In this document: positions 35,901 to 45,399 of the stretch, piece by piece
Position numbering within the stretch: the first letter of the stretch is position 1
Layout: each line of letters begins with the position of its first letter
Assembly: GCA_026826555.1 (NCBI GenBank)
Contig: JAKSZT010054576.1
Location: forward strand, 13,394,245 to 13,458,244
DNA: 64,000 nucleotides
Direction: 5' to 3'
Source of the DNA: Tolypeutes matacus
Lineage: Eukaryota > Chordata > Mammalia > Cingulata > Chlamyphoridae
Translations under genes and position numbers: made by a program
Notes under the pieces: generated by a model
Told to the model about the DNA's origin: nothing
What the model saw: the letters and a program-made list of their open reading frames with translations, nothing else
Database searches by the model: none

Positions 35901-36004
35901 TCCCTAAGTTTGCTGTCAGACTTCTTTGGTTCTGCCAACAGGGAAATCCAGGAGCGTCTTAGCTCCTCCCTTCTCCGTGGGGGAGGGGAGAGAGCATCTC
36001 CTCT

Positions 36005-36375
36005 TTATTCATATTTGTCTATGGTGGAATGGAGCTGGATGGGGGCCATTCGCAAATATTTCAATTCCCTTACTTCTGGGCAAAAGATACGTCCCCATCT
36101 CCTAAAAGTTAGGCATGGCCGAGCCACTCGCTATGGCCAAGACAAGCAGACTGGAGCTAGGACATCATTTGTCACATTCCCCTTCCCCCTGCCACAGATT
36201 CCAGCCACCCTCCTCACCGTGAAGGTGCCTGCGTCCTTGCATGACATGAGGCCAGCATACAACAGACACTTCACGAAACCCCGATGGGCAGAAATGAACT
36301 GTCGTCGTTTCAAGTCATCGAGTTTTTGGGGATCTTTGTTACTGCAGCATTGTCTAGCCCATTCTGATTAATACA
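36005..36375 (+). mobile_element. LTR remnant, MaLR-like (tentative)
   Basis: The end TTTCAAGTCATCGAGTTTTT, GTTACTGCAGCATTGTCTAG, CCCATTCTGATTAATACAGG has the form of a mammalian LTR 3' end. The 5' part is diverged. Confidence 0.45.
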
Positions 36376-37424
36376 GGAGCTAACCTGATCTGCTTTCCTT
36401 CTCCCAGCTGTCCTCAGACGCCAGAGCCAGATTTTTAATTTTTGCCTTGAATGGACATAAAGTCAGTTCACTGACTCCCATTCTTTAAGAACATGAATTT
36501 AAATTCTGTCCCTTCATCCGTCTTCGACAAGTTAATGAGAGGGCAGGGAGTAAGCAGAGGCTCTGCCCTTACAGATATTTGCATCCTTTCTCATCAGACA
36601 CATTCTAACTATTACTCTTGGGGTCTTCTCTTTCCTCATTAACAAATGACCACAAATTCGGCCCCTGAGCAGAAAAGCTCCATAAATCATCTATTTCAAA
36701 AACTCACAATTCTCCACCACTTTCTGACATACCTGCACCAGACCCAGAAAACACTGCAATCATCTTCCTCTACCCTTGGCCAAAAAAGTAATCTGTCAGA
36801 GAAGGGTGAATTCCTCTGGCTAACTGGCGATAGGAGGAACAGGGGTCTCCATCAATCCTAATACCACTCTTGATTAATACTCACCAGCCGCCCAAGAGAG
36901 GCCACCAGACGGAGGCGGCTAGTGCAGGGTGGTCCTGCACCCCTCCGCCTGGCCCCAGAGGCCACTCAGCAAGTGTAAGAGGGAAGGGAGCTGTTTTGTC
37001 TTCTGGATATTAGATATTACATATTTGATAGCGTCTAGAAAAGTCAGTGAGAGGCACAGCTGGCAATAAGCAGGCAACAGCTGGAGGCCTGAGAGCCCGT
37101 GTCACCCCAAGTCAACACTTTCTGCAGTGGTTGGTGGTGACTTCTCCCTCACCTCACCCCTAACCTTCACTGACCACCAAGAGGCCAACAGGTCTGAGCC
37201 GTTTCTCTCATTCTCCTGGAGACCTGAGATTCGGAAGGCCAAAAGCCAGATCTGGCAGATACATCCCAAATAACCATTGTTTGTCCTCGTACTCTGGTCC
37301 TTCACACAGTGTGTGCCCAAGCCTCTCAAACATCCAGCGACTCGGGCAGTGTTAGCCTTAACCAAGGGGAGGAAACTGAGGCACAAGCAGGTTGAAGGAT
37401 CTGATCGAGGTCACACTGCTAGAA

Positions 37425-37550
37425 ATGACATGACTCATACTCTGTGCCTCAGTTTTCTCAAATGGACAGTGGGGATGGACATAGGTTTGTGGTAAGGATA
37501 AATATATGTAAAGCTTCTGGAACCATGCCTGCCACCCAGAGCAAGAGGAA
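37425..37550 (+). mobile_element. MIR SINE fragment
   Basis: CTCTGTGCCTCAGTTTTCTC, AATGGACAGTGGGGATGGAC and GGAACCATGCCTGCCACCCA. Confidence 0.65.
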
Positions 37551-37559
37551 AAATGAGCA

Positions 37560-37960
37560 GCGAGCCCAGACTAGGAAATTCTACCAATTAATGCCCGGCC
37601 TTAGCAGTCTCACCTGATGATCTCCATCTGGATGACTAATTGGTTATCATTTCTCCACGGTGATCAACTAGCCATGTCCCCTTATTCTTAGCCAATCCAA
37701 CGCTCTCACCTTGGGTTATTTATGCAAATGCAACCCTTTGACTTATTTTATTTTAGTGTACTTATTACAATGATTGCACATTCAAATGTTTGCGTGCGAT
37801 CTCCGAAACTCTAATTGCTAGGCTGTCGTCTTACCTCTAAGCTGCTGCTAGAATCCATTTTTATTCTAGGGAAATAATTAGATGCAATAATGTCCTCCAT
37901 TCTCATTCAACCTTGGGCATGTTTAGAGCCAATTTCAATCAGGGAGAAATATGCTAAAGA
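37560..37960. other. Repeat-poor block, candidate conserved non-coding element
   Basis: Contains CAATTAATG, GACTAATTGG, an octamer-like TTATGCAAATGC, CTCTAATTGC and AAATAATTAG. No repeat or coding signature seen. Confidence 0.35.
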
Positions 37961-38424
37961 CAACATGGCTCTGAGAGGCAGGTGACGTGACCCAGGCTGC
38001 TGGGTCTGCCTGTGTCTTCACCCAGCCCTCTCATGGTCACAGGTCAGGATGGATTTCCCTTGGTCGTGACACGAGGGGTGGGCGTGGGTCGCAGTGTTTT
38101 TTAAGGAATGCATTCACAGAAAAACTTCACTCTTATTGTTACTGGACGGGGAGGGAGAAGACCTGGGGACTTGTTTTGCTTTAGCTACTGCCCAATGTTG
38201 TCATCTGTAAAATGATGGGTCTGGAAGGCCTGTTACTAAGCATCCTCTATATTAGTCCTTAATCAATATGATTGCCTAGAAAAATTCTGCCATTTCCGCT
38301 TACTGCAAAAATGATGTGACTGACTTCAAAGGACCAGGGCCTGAGCAGTAGATGGCCACTCCAAAGGGCATCTCTGTCCTCTCAGCCTCATCCTTCGAAC
38401 ATTATACTAAAATTCAGAGTTCCA

Positions 38425-38640
38425 GAGGCAAGCAAAAATGGGTTCAATTCCAGCCCCCTCCACTCACCAGCTCTTAGACCTGGGACCAATCATTTAATCA
38501 TTCTGTACCTCGATTTCCTCATCCATATCAGGTGTTACTAAGAATGGCACCAACCTCACGGGGACTGAGAATTGATCAAGCACAGAACCCAGTGCTTGAG
38601 ATGTGCAAAATGTTTCCGAAACATGAGTCATATTAGAATA
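38425..38640 (+). mobile_element. MIR SINE
   Basis: GGTTCAATTCCAGCCCCCTC, GACCTGGGACCAATCATTTA and CCTCGATTTCCTCATCCATA. Confidence 0.7.
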
Positions 38641-39012
38641 TGTGCAGCTAGCACTGCCTCTACGTCTATATTTGCATCTAGTGTACATGCATATCAGAGC
38701 TGATTCTATGCGTATGTATGCAGCTAGCGCTGACTCTATGCCTATATATGCATCTAGTGTACATGCATATCAGAGCTGATTCTATGCGTATGTATGCAGC
38801 TAGCGCTGACTCTGCCTATATATGCATCTAGCGTATATGCATATCAGAGCTGATTCTATGCATATGTGTGCAGCTAGTGCTGACTCTATGCCTATATATG
38901 CATCTAGTGTACATGCATATCAGAGCTGATTTTATGTGTATGTATGCAGCTAGCCCTGACACTATGCTTATGTATGCATCCAGTATATGCATATGCATAT
39001 CAATGCTGACTC
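38640..39012. repeat. 76-base minisatellite built from two 38-base half-units
   Basis: CATATCAGAGCTGATT starts repeats at 38690, 38766, 38840 and 38916, with a last partial start at 38996, giving spacings 76, 74, 76 and 80. Each unit contains two related halves, AGAGCTGATTCTATGCGTAT and AGCGCTGACTCTATGCCTAT. A left partial half lies at 38640-38689. GCTAGC and ATGCAT palindromes recur. Confidence 0.92.
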
Positions 39013-39185
39013 TGCTCTTTGCACATATGAACTCATTTAATCCTCACAAAGACCCTGGAAAGGAGATGCCATCCTATTCTCCCTGTTATTCTGATGACAG
39101 CACTAAAGCTCAGGGAAGTTAGGCAACTAGAGTCCACACAACTAGGAAGTGTTGGAGCCAGGATTTGAACCCAGGCAGTGTGATT
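39013..39185 (-). mobile_element. MIR SINE
   Basis: CATATGAACTCATTTAATCC, CTCACAAAGACCCTGGAAAG, GCTCAGGGAAGTTAGGCAAC and GCCAGGATTTGAACCCAGGC. Confidence 0.82.
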
Positions 39186-39239
39186 TCCAGAAGCCCCTGT
39201 GGAATAGTGATGGTACCAAACGCTCCCCTGTTCAGACAC

Positions 39240-39600
39240 GAGGGCTCCCTGTCCCACCTGATCGTCGCCACCACTTTGCGGCTTCCTTTTGTGCTTTGTG
39301 GACGCACGGCCAGCTGGGTAGCTGTTTGCTGTTGAACTCGGCGTCGGAGGCTTCATCGCCATCACCAAGGTTACCAAGACCACTGGGAGGGGCACTGGGG
39401 GAGAAGCCTGCACCTGCTTCCAAAAAGACCTTGGTGCCAGGGTGGATGAATGGCGGAGGCGCAGGGCATGGCTGCTCCCGGTTAGGCCGTGCAAGGGTCC
39501 CTGCTGCCAATGCAAACAGACCCGGCAAAGCCCCTCGCCCGGCACATTCACGCGCACAAAGCGTGGCTGAGCTGGACAGGACTTAGAAGCCCGTGAGCCA
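39240..39600. other. CpG-enriched segment, origin unknown
   Basis: CpG is denser here than in neighbouring DNA (CGTCGCCACC, GGCGTCGGAGG, GGCGGAGGCGC). Overlapping open frames exist on both strands, but I recognise none of the translations. No A tail or TSD was seen. Confidence 0.35.
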
Positions 39601-39999
39601 CGCCGGGCATGGGCAGCACCCTAGAGAGCCAGCCCTTCGCTGCTCAGCATCATGTTAAAAGGATGTACAGCCAGAGGGGGGTGAGGAGGGACGGAGCCGG
39701 CGGGACAGAAGTGGGTGGGCTCCAGCCTCAGCCCCTCAACTCTGAGGTCGAAGGCAAGAAGCTGAACTTCTTGGGGCCTCAACTTTCTTATCTACAAAAT
39801 AGGATTAAGAAGATCTACTTGGCAATAGGTGAGGTTGGGATGAAATAATGTGGCACACATTTAATTTTATTTAACAAAAGAACATTTAGCTTGACGCTTG
39901 GTGTATATTAAGCACTGAGTAAGTGATAGCACAATAGTTCTTATTAGCACTGCACCTATTGACAAGCAGGACTAAGTCTTTCGGAAAGGCAGGGCGTTG

Positions 40000-40205
40000 A
40001 GGTGTCATGGGTTCAAATCCTGGCTCTGCCACTTTGCTCACTGTGTGGTCCCGGACCCCCAGCCGCATGCCTCCATTTCCTAATCTGTGAAATGGGGATA
40101 ATAACCACAGCCTACTTAACGGGGCTTTAATGAGAATTAAGAGTTAACACATGCAAAGCACTTAGCATGATGCCTTGCGCTTAATAAATGTTAGCTACAA
40201 TTTAT
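40000..40205 (+). mobile_element. MIR SINE
   Basis: GGTTCAAATCCTGGCTCTGC, CCTAATCTGTGAAATGGGGA, GAGAATTAAGAGTTAACACA and GCGCTTAATAAATGTTAGCT. Confidence 0.88.
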
Positions 40206-40605
40206 GAAAATTGAATTAAGGCTTGCAGTGATTTGACCTGACACAGGGGTTTTCAAAATGTGATTTGGGAACCCCTGAGACCCTTTCAGGAGGTCTGCAA
40301 GGGCAAAACTATTTTTGCAAGGACACAAAGATGTTATCTTCTCTTTTTCACTCATTGTCTCACAGCACACAGTGGAGTTTACCAGGTGATACTGCAACAG
40401 ACTGAGTGCAGGCACAAATGGGAGAATCCAGCTGTCTTCCACTAGGCCAGAGAACAAAGATCTGTAAAAAATGTAAAACCTGATCTCTCTTCTCACTGCA
40501 TTTGTTTTGGAAAACAGATGTATTTTTTATTAAAATTATTAATATAAACATGTAGCATTATCAGTTATTTTTAAGCAAATTAATTAACATTTCAAAAATG
40601 CCCTT

Positions 40606-40772
40606 GCCGCTCAGAGTGTCGGTCCCTGGGCCAGCAGCGTCAGCATCACCTGGGAGCTTGTCAGAAATGCAGATGCTCAGCCCACAGCCCAGATGAGCTG
40701 AATCAGAACCTGCATTTTAACAGGAACCCGCCCCAGCACTCCTGTGCACATTAAAATTTGAGGAGCCCTGGT
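40606..40772 (+). mobile_element. MER5A-type hAT element
   Basis: CCAGCAGCGTCAGCATCACC, TGGGAGCTTGTCAGAAATGC, GAATCAGAACCTGCATTTTA and ATTAAAATTTGAGGAGCCCT. Confidence 0.85.
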
Positions 40773-41204
40773 CTGGCGCTGCTGTGTCTAAGCACTTACA
40801 GGGTGAGCTATACATTATTTTTATCGTCAATTACTTTCATATTATTTCTTCTTTATACTTGCATTAGGACAGTATATTAAATTCTTTCTAGAGTTGGGGA
40901 TGCAAGGTAGGTTATAGTAAGTATGGATTTCACTCCAGGATAGGTAAAAGGTGTACTTGTAAAGGTCTGTTACATCAGGAGGGGCTGACATGCATTTGGA
41001 AGGAGACCTGAACCGAAAGGGGAAAATATGAAATACAAATGAGTTTTTACGGTTAAGAGATTTCAGAGGGAGTCAGGAGGTCATTCCAGAGGTTAGGCTT
41101 ATGCAGGTCTCAGCAAGATCTCACTGACTGCCAGTAAACAGTGTCTCAAACAGGGGGGCTCCTGAGGGCTCTAGAGAATCTAGACACTATAGGAAGGGCA
41201 GACA

Positions 41205-42056
41205 AGCTCAGGAATTTGGAACCCTGGCAGTGGGCTTTACTTTGGAATATACGCTCCCCAATGTAACAGAGTTAGACTCATTTATAATTTCCCTACACAT
41301 GGTTCTTCGGCCCCTTTTATTTGAACCTATAATTAGCACAATACTAGTTAAATATATAGCCCAGAGATTTATATCTACAATCTGTTCAGATGCTGGTTGA
41401 GCCCTAAATCTCAGCAGAGTTGCAGCGCCTACTCTCCAGTTCATTGGACTCGTATAGGACAACCAACAAAAAGATGATGATGGACAACGCCCATCCCAAA
41501 AAACAGAGTATCCACAACTGCAAGCAAGACAGTTCCATCCATCTGCCCCATGGGACCTAAGCCCCCTCTCAATCAGAAACAGAGTGGGCACCACCACCCC
41601 AAAATCCTCAAGACTGAAGAATGAACAAACGTAAGGGAGGAATGCAACTATAGACTAAAGTAGACATAATTATTCTAGCAATGGAAGAGCTTGTAACATT
41701 GATAGAAAGGCAGTTGCCATCAGAGGTTCTGAGGGGAGGGAGAGGGAAGAATAGGTGCAACATGGGACATTTTTGGGACACTGGACTTGTATTTGACACT
41801 GCAATGACAAATACAGGTTATACATTTTGTCGGAACCTATAAAATTGTGCAGTGCACCATGTAAACTATAGACCAGGGTTAGCGGCAAGGCTTCAATATG
41901 TGTTCATCAATGGTAACAAGTGTACCACACTAAGGAAAGATGTTGTTAATGGGGGAAAGTGGGGAAGGGGAAGGGGGTGGAGTAGATGGGAATCCCCTAT
42001 ATTTTTGATGTAACATTTATGTCATTTAAAGCTTCTTTAAAATAAATAAATAAAAA
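41205..42056 (+). mobile_element. L1 LINE 3' UTR fragment
   Basis: About 850 bases with L1-type 3' UTR blocks: ACCATGTAAACTATAGACCA, CAATATGTGTTCATCAATGG, TGTACCACACTAAGGAAAGA, ending in AATAAATAAATAAAAAG. No ORF2 is left. It ends about 50 bases before the retrocopy's 5' duplication, so it is a separate, earlier insertion. Confidence 0.8.
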
Positions 42057-42106
42057 GAGGGGCTGGCTGTGACGCGTTGAAGAGCTCTGGTTTATTCATT
42101 CTACAA

Positions 42107-42119
42107 ACCTTTAATGGGG
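42107..42119 (+). repeat. 5' target-site duplication of the retrocopy
   Basis: ACCTTTAATGGGG here matches ACCTTTAAGGGGG at 42894-42906, 12 of 13 bases. It may extend two A residues to the left, where it would merge with the A tract in the 3' copy. It ends one base before the U7 sequence. Confidence 0.85.
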
Positions 42120-42180
42120 AGTGTTACAGCTCTTTTAGAATTTGCCTAGCAGGCCTTCTGGCGCTAGCCGGAAGGCCCTC
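42120..42180 (+). ncRNA. RNU7-1: U7 snRNA sequence (pseudogene copy at the 5' end of the retrocopy)
   Basis: U7 snRNA base-pairs with the histone downstream element and directs 3' processing of replication-dependent histone pre-mRNAs. Bases 42120-42144 match the 5' part of mammalian U7, including the CTCTTTT pairing region (42130-42136). A U7-type Sm site, AATTTGCCTAG, is at 42139-42149, with one change from AATTTGTCTAG. The 3' hairpin has arms at 42152-42161 (GGCCTTCTGG) and 42168-42177 (CCGGAAGGCC) around a six-base loop. One stem pair differs from human with a compensating change. There is no snRNA promoter, since the element starts at position 1 and its upstream flank is host DNA next to an L1, so independent expression is unlikely. 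Confidence 0.9.
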
Positions 42181-42190
42181 CTGTGCTCCG

Positions 42191-42206
42191 CACTTAACAA
42201 TAGAAC
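42191..42206 (+). promoter_or_regulatory. 3'-box-like motif of the captured U7 flank
   Basis: Eleven bases after the U7 end lies CACTTAACAATAGAAC, which loosely resembles the snRNA 3' box (GTTT-N-AAA-RNN-AGA) at the expected distance. Its presence suggests that U7 genomic 3' flank was transcribed through rather than joined by template switching. The match is degenerate. Confidence 0.45.
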
Positions 42207-42402
42207 TTGCTGGGCTCAGGAAGGCGGGGTGCTCTGGGTCGCGAGTCGCGTTTCCACTCTGCACCCTGGGAGTTATCGGTGGGGCGCTTTGAGGCCTGCG
42301 GGGTGGCTTCCGGCGGCGGCAGCTGCAGCTTCCCTTCTGCCTCCGCCGTCCCGGGAAGCCACTATAGGAGGCGGCTCGTCCCAGCTGTGCAGCTTTGGTT
42401 CT

Positions 42403-42783
42403 ATGGCGGTCGCCGCGGCCCAGCCCGCGGCCCTGGGCGCCGAGCAGGCCAAGGTGGTCCTGGCCGAGGTGATCCAGGCGTTCTCGGCCCCGGAGAAAGC
42501 CGTGCGCATGGACGAGGCTCGAGACAACGCGTGCAACGACATGGGCAAGATGCTGCAGTTCGTGCTGCCCGTGGCCACGCAGATCCAGCAGGAGGTCATC
42601 AAAGCCTATGGTTTCAGCTGCGACGGGGAAGGTGTCCTTAAGTTTGCCCGCTTGGTCAAGTCCTATGAGGCCCAGGATCCTGAGATCGCCAGCCTGTCGG
42701 GCAAGCTGAAGGCTCTGTTCCTGCCGCCCATGACACTGCCGCCCCACGGGCCTGCTTCCGGAGGCAGCATCGCCGCCTCCTGA
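42403..42783 (+). CDS. C12orf57: Intact intronless C12orf57 (protein C10) reading frame in a retrocopy
   Basis: The 126-codon frame matches protein C10, a small conserved protein of unclear molecular role whose loss in human causes Temtamy syndrome (recalled). The start is the ATG at 42403, giving MAVAAAQPAALG, and the stop TGA is at 42781. Length equals the human protein. From memory the body is nearly identical to human. Differences sit in residues 3-6 and 12, at a Lys for Asn in the SAPEKAVRM segment, and near the C terminus (GPASGGSIAAS). There is no stop, frameshift or intron, although the parent gene has introns. The frame lies inside a polyadenylated insertion antisense to XYLT1, with no recognisable promoter of its own. 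The -3 base is T, a weak start context. It may be a young unexpressed copy or a functional retrogene; sequence alone cannot decide. Confidence 0.9.
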   Translation: MAVAAAQPAALGAEQAKVVLAEVIQAFSAPEKAVRMDEARDNACNDMGKMLQFVLPVATQIQQEVIKAYGFSCDGEGVLKFARLVKSYEAQDPEIASLSGKLKALFLPPMTLPPHGPASGGSIAAS

Positions 42784-42857
42784 GAGGCTTGGCCCTTTCC
42801 TGTGCCCCTTGCTGCTGCTCTGCCCGGGACGGAAAGGCCTTTTTGTTCCCAGAGGAT

Positions 42858-42892
42858 AATAAACGTGCCTGTGACTTGAAAAAAAAAAAAAA
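42858..42892 (+). terminator. Polyadenylation signal and A tract of the retrocopy
   Basis: AATAAA at 42858-42863 is followed 15 bases later by an uninterrupted run of 14 A residues. The signal is that of the C12orf57 mRNA and the A run is the fossil poly(A) tail. Confidence 0.9.
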
Positions 42893-42893
42893 C

Positions 42894-42906
42894 ACCTTTA
42901 AGGGGG
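42894..42906 (+). repeat. 3' target-site duplication of the retrocopy
   Basis: Direct repeat of 42107-42119 with one mismatch, placed right after the A tract as expected for target-primed reverse transcription. Confidence 0.85.
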
Positions 42907-43059
42907 GTCCCCTCCTGGCCAGGCATGGCAGGGGTAAGGGACAGGGAGGTGGCTGAGGGCATGCTTCCTACAGGTGGTGCAGTTCAGACCAAGAGAGGGG
43001 AGTGGGCACGGGCATACATCATTTCACTATCTCGATACAGGACAAAAAGTGCCTAGGGT

Positions 43060-43205
43060 GGGGGAGAGGAGGCAAAGGAAGAGGGAGGGAGAGAAAGGAG
43101 AGAGGGAGAGAGATGCGAGAAAGAGAGAGAGGGAGAGGTAAAGGGAGACAGAAAGAGAGAGAAAGGAAGAGAGAGACAGAGACAGAGAGAGCGAGCGAGA
43201 GAGCA
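43060..43205. repeat. (GA)n-rich purine tract
   Basis: About 145 bases of GAGAGA, GGGAGA and AAAGAG units, almost all purine on plus. Confidence 0.93.
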
Positions 43206-43444
43206 GGCCATCCGGTATGCCAGGGTTTGGGTTTCATCAAGGATACGGGGCCTAACATGGTCTGGGGTGCAAGGGACAGGGGTGGCGGTGTGGGGTGGGA
43301 CTTCACAGAGAAAGCGGTCTTCCAGCCCAAACTGAGAAGAAAGAGCATGGTCATGAGGCAGATAAAAGAATCAAGTGCATTCTAAGAGAGCGCACAGCCT
43401 GTGCAAAAGTGTGCTGGGGGCTCCAGCAAAACTCGCACTTGGTG

Positions 43445-43665
43445 ATAACAACATAGTAGCTGACATTTATTGAACATTTACTCTAAGGACTGTGCTAAAC
43501 ATTTTACACAGATCATCTAAAAGAAATCCCAGCAAAATTCTACTGAATAGGTGCTATTATTCCCCACAGTTTACAGGTGAGTGTTATGGAGGCACAGAGA
43601 GGTTAAGTAACAGGCTCAAAATCACACAGCCTGGTTATAAAACCTACACTTTATTCCCGGGGCTG
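43445..43665 (-). mobile_element. MIR SINE, near full length
   Basis: TGACATTTATTGAACATTTA, ACACAGATCATCTAAAAGAA, GGCACAGAGAGGTTAAGTAA and CAAAATCACACAGCCTGGTT. Confidence 0.82.
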
Positions 43666-44154
43666 TTATCAAGTAGCCTTTGCCCAGTGCCCCCGTGTGT
43701 TTCCAAAATACCCTTTAAAGGGCGACACCACCTCCACTGAAGACTGAAATAAAGGAATCACTAATTGTGCTGAGACCTTTAAAGCGAGGAGGGGGCCAGC
43801 AGGTAGAGGGTTCCTTGAGGCAGGTGCATCCTTGGTGTAAAAGCCTGCCACTGCCTGTGCATCATTCTCTTTCCATTACTTGCAATTAACCCCCAACTCT
43901 GTACCTCTCCAAACCCCAAAATACTCATGGTTTTATTTCCTTACACACCTTCACTGCCCCCACTTGCCTAAACTCCCTGGAACCCCTCTTGGTCCCAGCC
44001 GCCCGCCTCCTTAACATTCTCCTATCCAGGTCCTCTGGAAAAGGGCACTTGGGAGACAAGTGGGCCCCGTGTTGCTGAAACACATCCAGCTTTTAAACTC
44101 ATCCTGTGCATGTGCTAGGCTCCCTGCCCCCATCCCCCAACCCCGCCACAAGTG

Positions 44155-44475
44155 GGTAACAAATAGCACACTTGTGAACTCATTATGGCACAGTCTCTAA
44201 AGAAATGTAAATGCTCGTGGAGCCAACCACATAAATAAGGAAAGGTGGCTGTAAATAAATACATACATGCGCACACCGCTCACGTGCTCACACACAAACC
44301 CAATTAATTTATATCATCTGAAAGCTGAGCTCATTTAAGGTGGGGAGAGAGAGTAAGAAAAAGGCACCTAATATTGCCATCCGTGTGATTTCTGAACTGA
44401 GCTTCCCCAACAGCTGCCAATAAATTATTTTTACTATGCAGAGGTACAAATGAATATGCTGCTGCGAGCCCCTAA
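44155..44475. other. Repeat-poor block, candidate non-coding element
   Basis: Holds AATGTAAATGC, CCAATTAATTTATATC, CAATAAATTATTTTTAC and CAAATGAATATGC. No repeat body found. Confidence 0.25.
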
Positions 44476-44999
44476 ATCTCCTTTATGAGCATGTATTCGC
44501 CTGGCCCACCCTACCAGGGAGAGGGACTTTCGAGAAAGTTTCCATTGGCCAAATTCCCTGAAAAAAGGTTGCAGCCTTGCAGACCCACTCCCTGCAGACC
44601 GGAGGGGCCCCATCGCCACTTCCTGTTCACATGGGAGCTTGGCGTCACACGGAGGACGCCCATCTCCACTGGAGTGTCCTGGGGATTGGAGTGACAGCAG
44701 TGCCCAGGGCCGAGCTGCTGGGACATGGTTTCTGCATCTCGGACCGAGTGTCTGCTGTTGTTCATAGGACGGAATGTGCAGCTCTTGGCCACATCACTCC
44801 CTTTTGTCGAATCCTCTTATCAAGCTTCAGGGTGGAGATGCAAAATCATGTTGAAACCAGTTTTGGCGTTTGCTGCCATCAACCAAAAGGAAGGTTTTGG
44901 TCACTCCCTCCGGGTGGAATGCGCCCAGTGTCCATTTCTCAAACCGTCCAGTGGGAAATCAGAGCCACCGTGACACGCTGGGTACTGGTGAATATCAGG

Positions 45000-45208
45000 C
45001 CTGGGCTGGAGTCACTCAGTCTGGACTTGTAGTCCGGGTGTGCTACTTCCTAGCTGTGTGGCCTTGGGAAACTTAGTTAACCACTCTGAGCCTTGATTTT
45101 TGTTTCCTTCTATTAAACAGATATAATAATATCTAAACCTCATATGGTTGATGAGAAGATCTGCATAGTTCAGAGCACAGAGTAAGCAGTCAATAAAATG
45201 CACATCAT
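45000..45208 (+). mobile_element. MIR SINE
   Basis: CTAGCTGTGTGGCCTTGGGA, AACCACTCTGAGCCTTGATT and GAGTAAGCAGTCAATAAAAT. Confidence 0.8.
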
Positions 45209-45234
45209 TTTATCCAAGCTTCTACAGTAACCTT

Positions 45235-45370
45235 TCATGCATTCATTCACAAATACTTGCTGACTGCCAAGAACATACGAGTCCCTGGCTGAAGCAACAG
45301 GGGCATGACTATGAATAAGACAGACGGACGCCCGCTGACCTGGAGCTTACATTTTAGTAGAATGAGACAT
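45235..45370 (+). mobile_element. Old LINE-type repeat fragment (L2-like)
   Basis: CATTCATTCACAAATACTTG, GAGTCCCTGGCTGAAGCAAC and CTGGAGCTTACATTTTAGTA. A related fragment is at 50625-50740. Confidence 0.5.
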
Positions 45371-45399
45371 ATCTTCAACCTACGAACAACTAAACCAAA

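Larger units (their letters stand above)
42120..42892 (+). pseudogene. C12orf57: Processed retrocopy: U7 snRNA fused to spliced C12orf57 mRNA
   Basis: The insertion reads U7 snRNA (42120-42180), about 220 bases of GC-rich leader, an intronless 126-codon C12orf57 frame, a short 3' UTR, AATAAA at 42858-42863 and 14 A residues at 42879-42892. It is flanked by a 13-base direct repeat with one mismatch (42107-42119 and 42894-42906). Missing introns, A tract and target duplication are the marks of L1-mediated retroposition. The 5' boundary falls exactly at the U7 cap-site position. The frame is open upstream of the ATG to 42142, but without an in-frame ATG, so no N-terminal extension is proposed. 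Confidence 0.88.

Noticed and set aside
42142..42402. In-frame upstream extension of the C12orf57 frame through the U7 sequence (213 codons in all)
   Set aside because: The frame is open but has no ATG before 42403 (the upstream start would be a TTG), and the known protein starts at the 42403 equivalent.
42124..42747. 207-codon open frame antisense to the C12orf57 retrocopy
   Set aside because: It is a shadow of the GC-rich C12orf57 frame on the opposite strand and resembles no known protein.
43002..43385. Arg/Glu-rich 127-codon frame
   Set aside because: Generated by the (GA)n purine tract.
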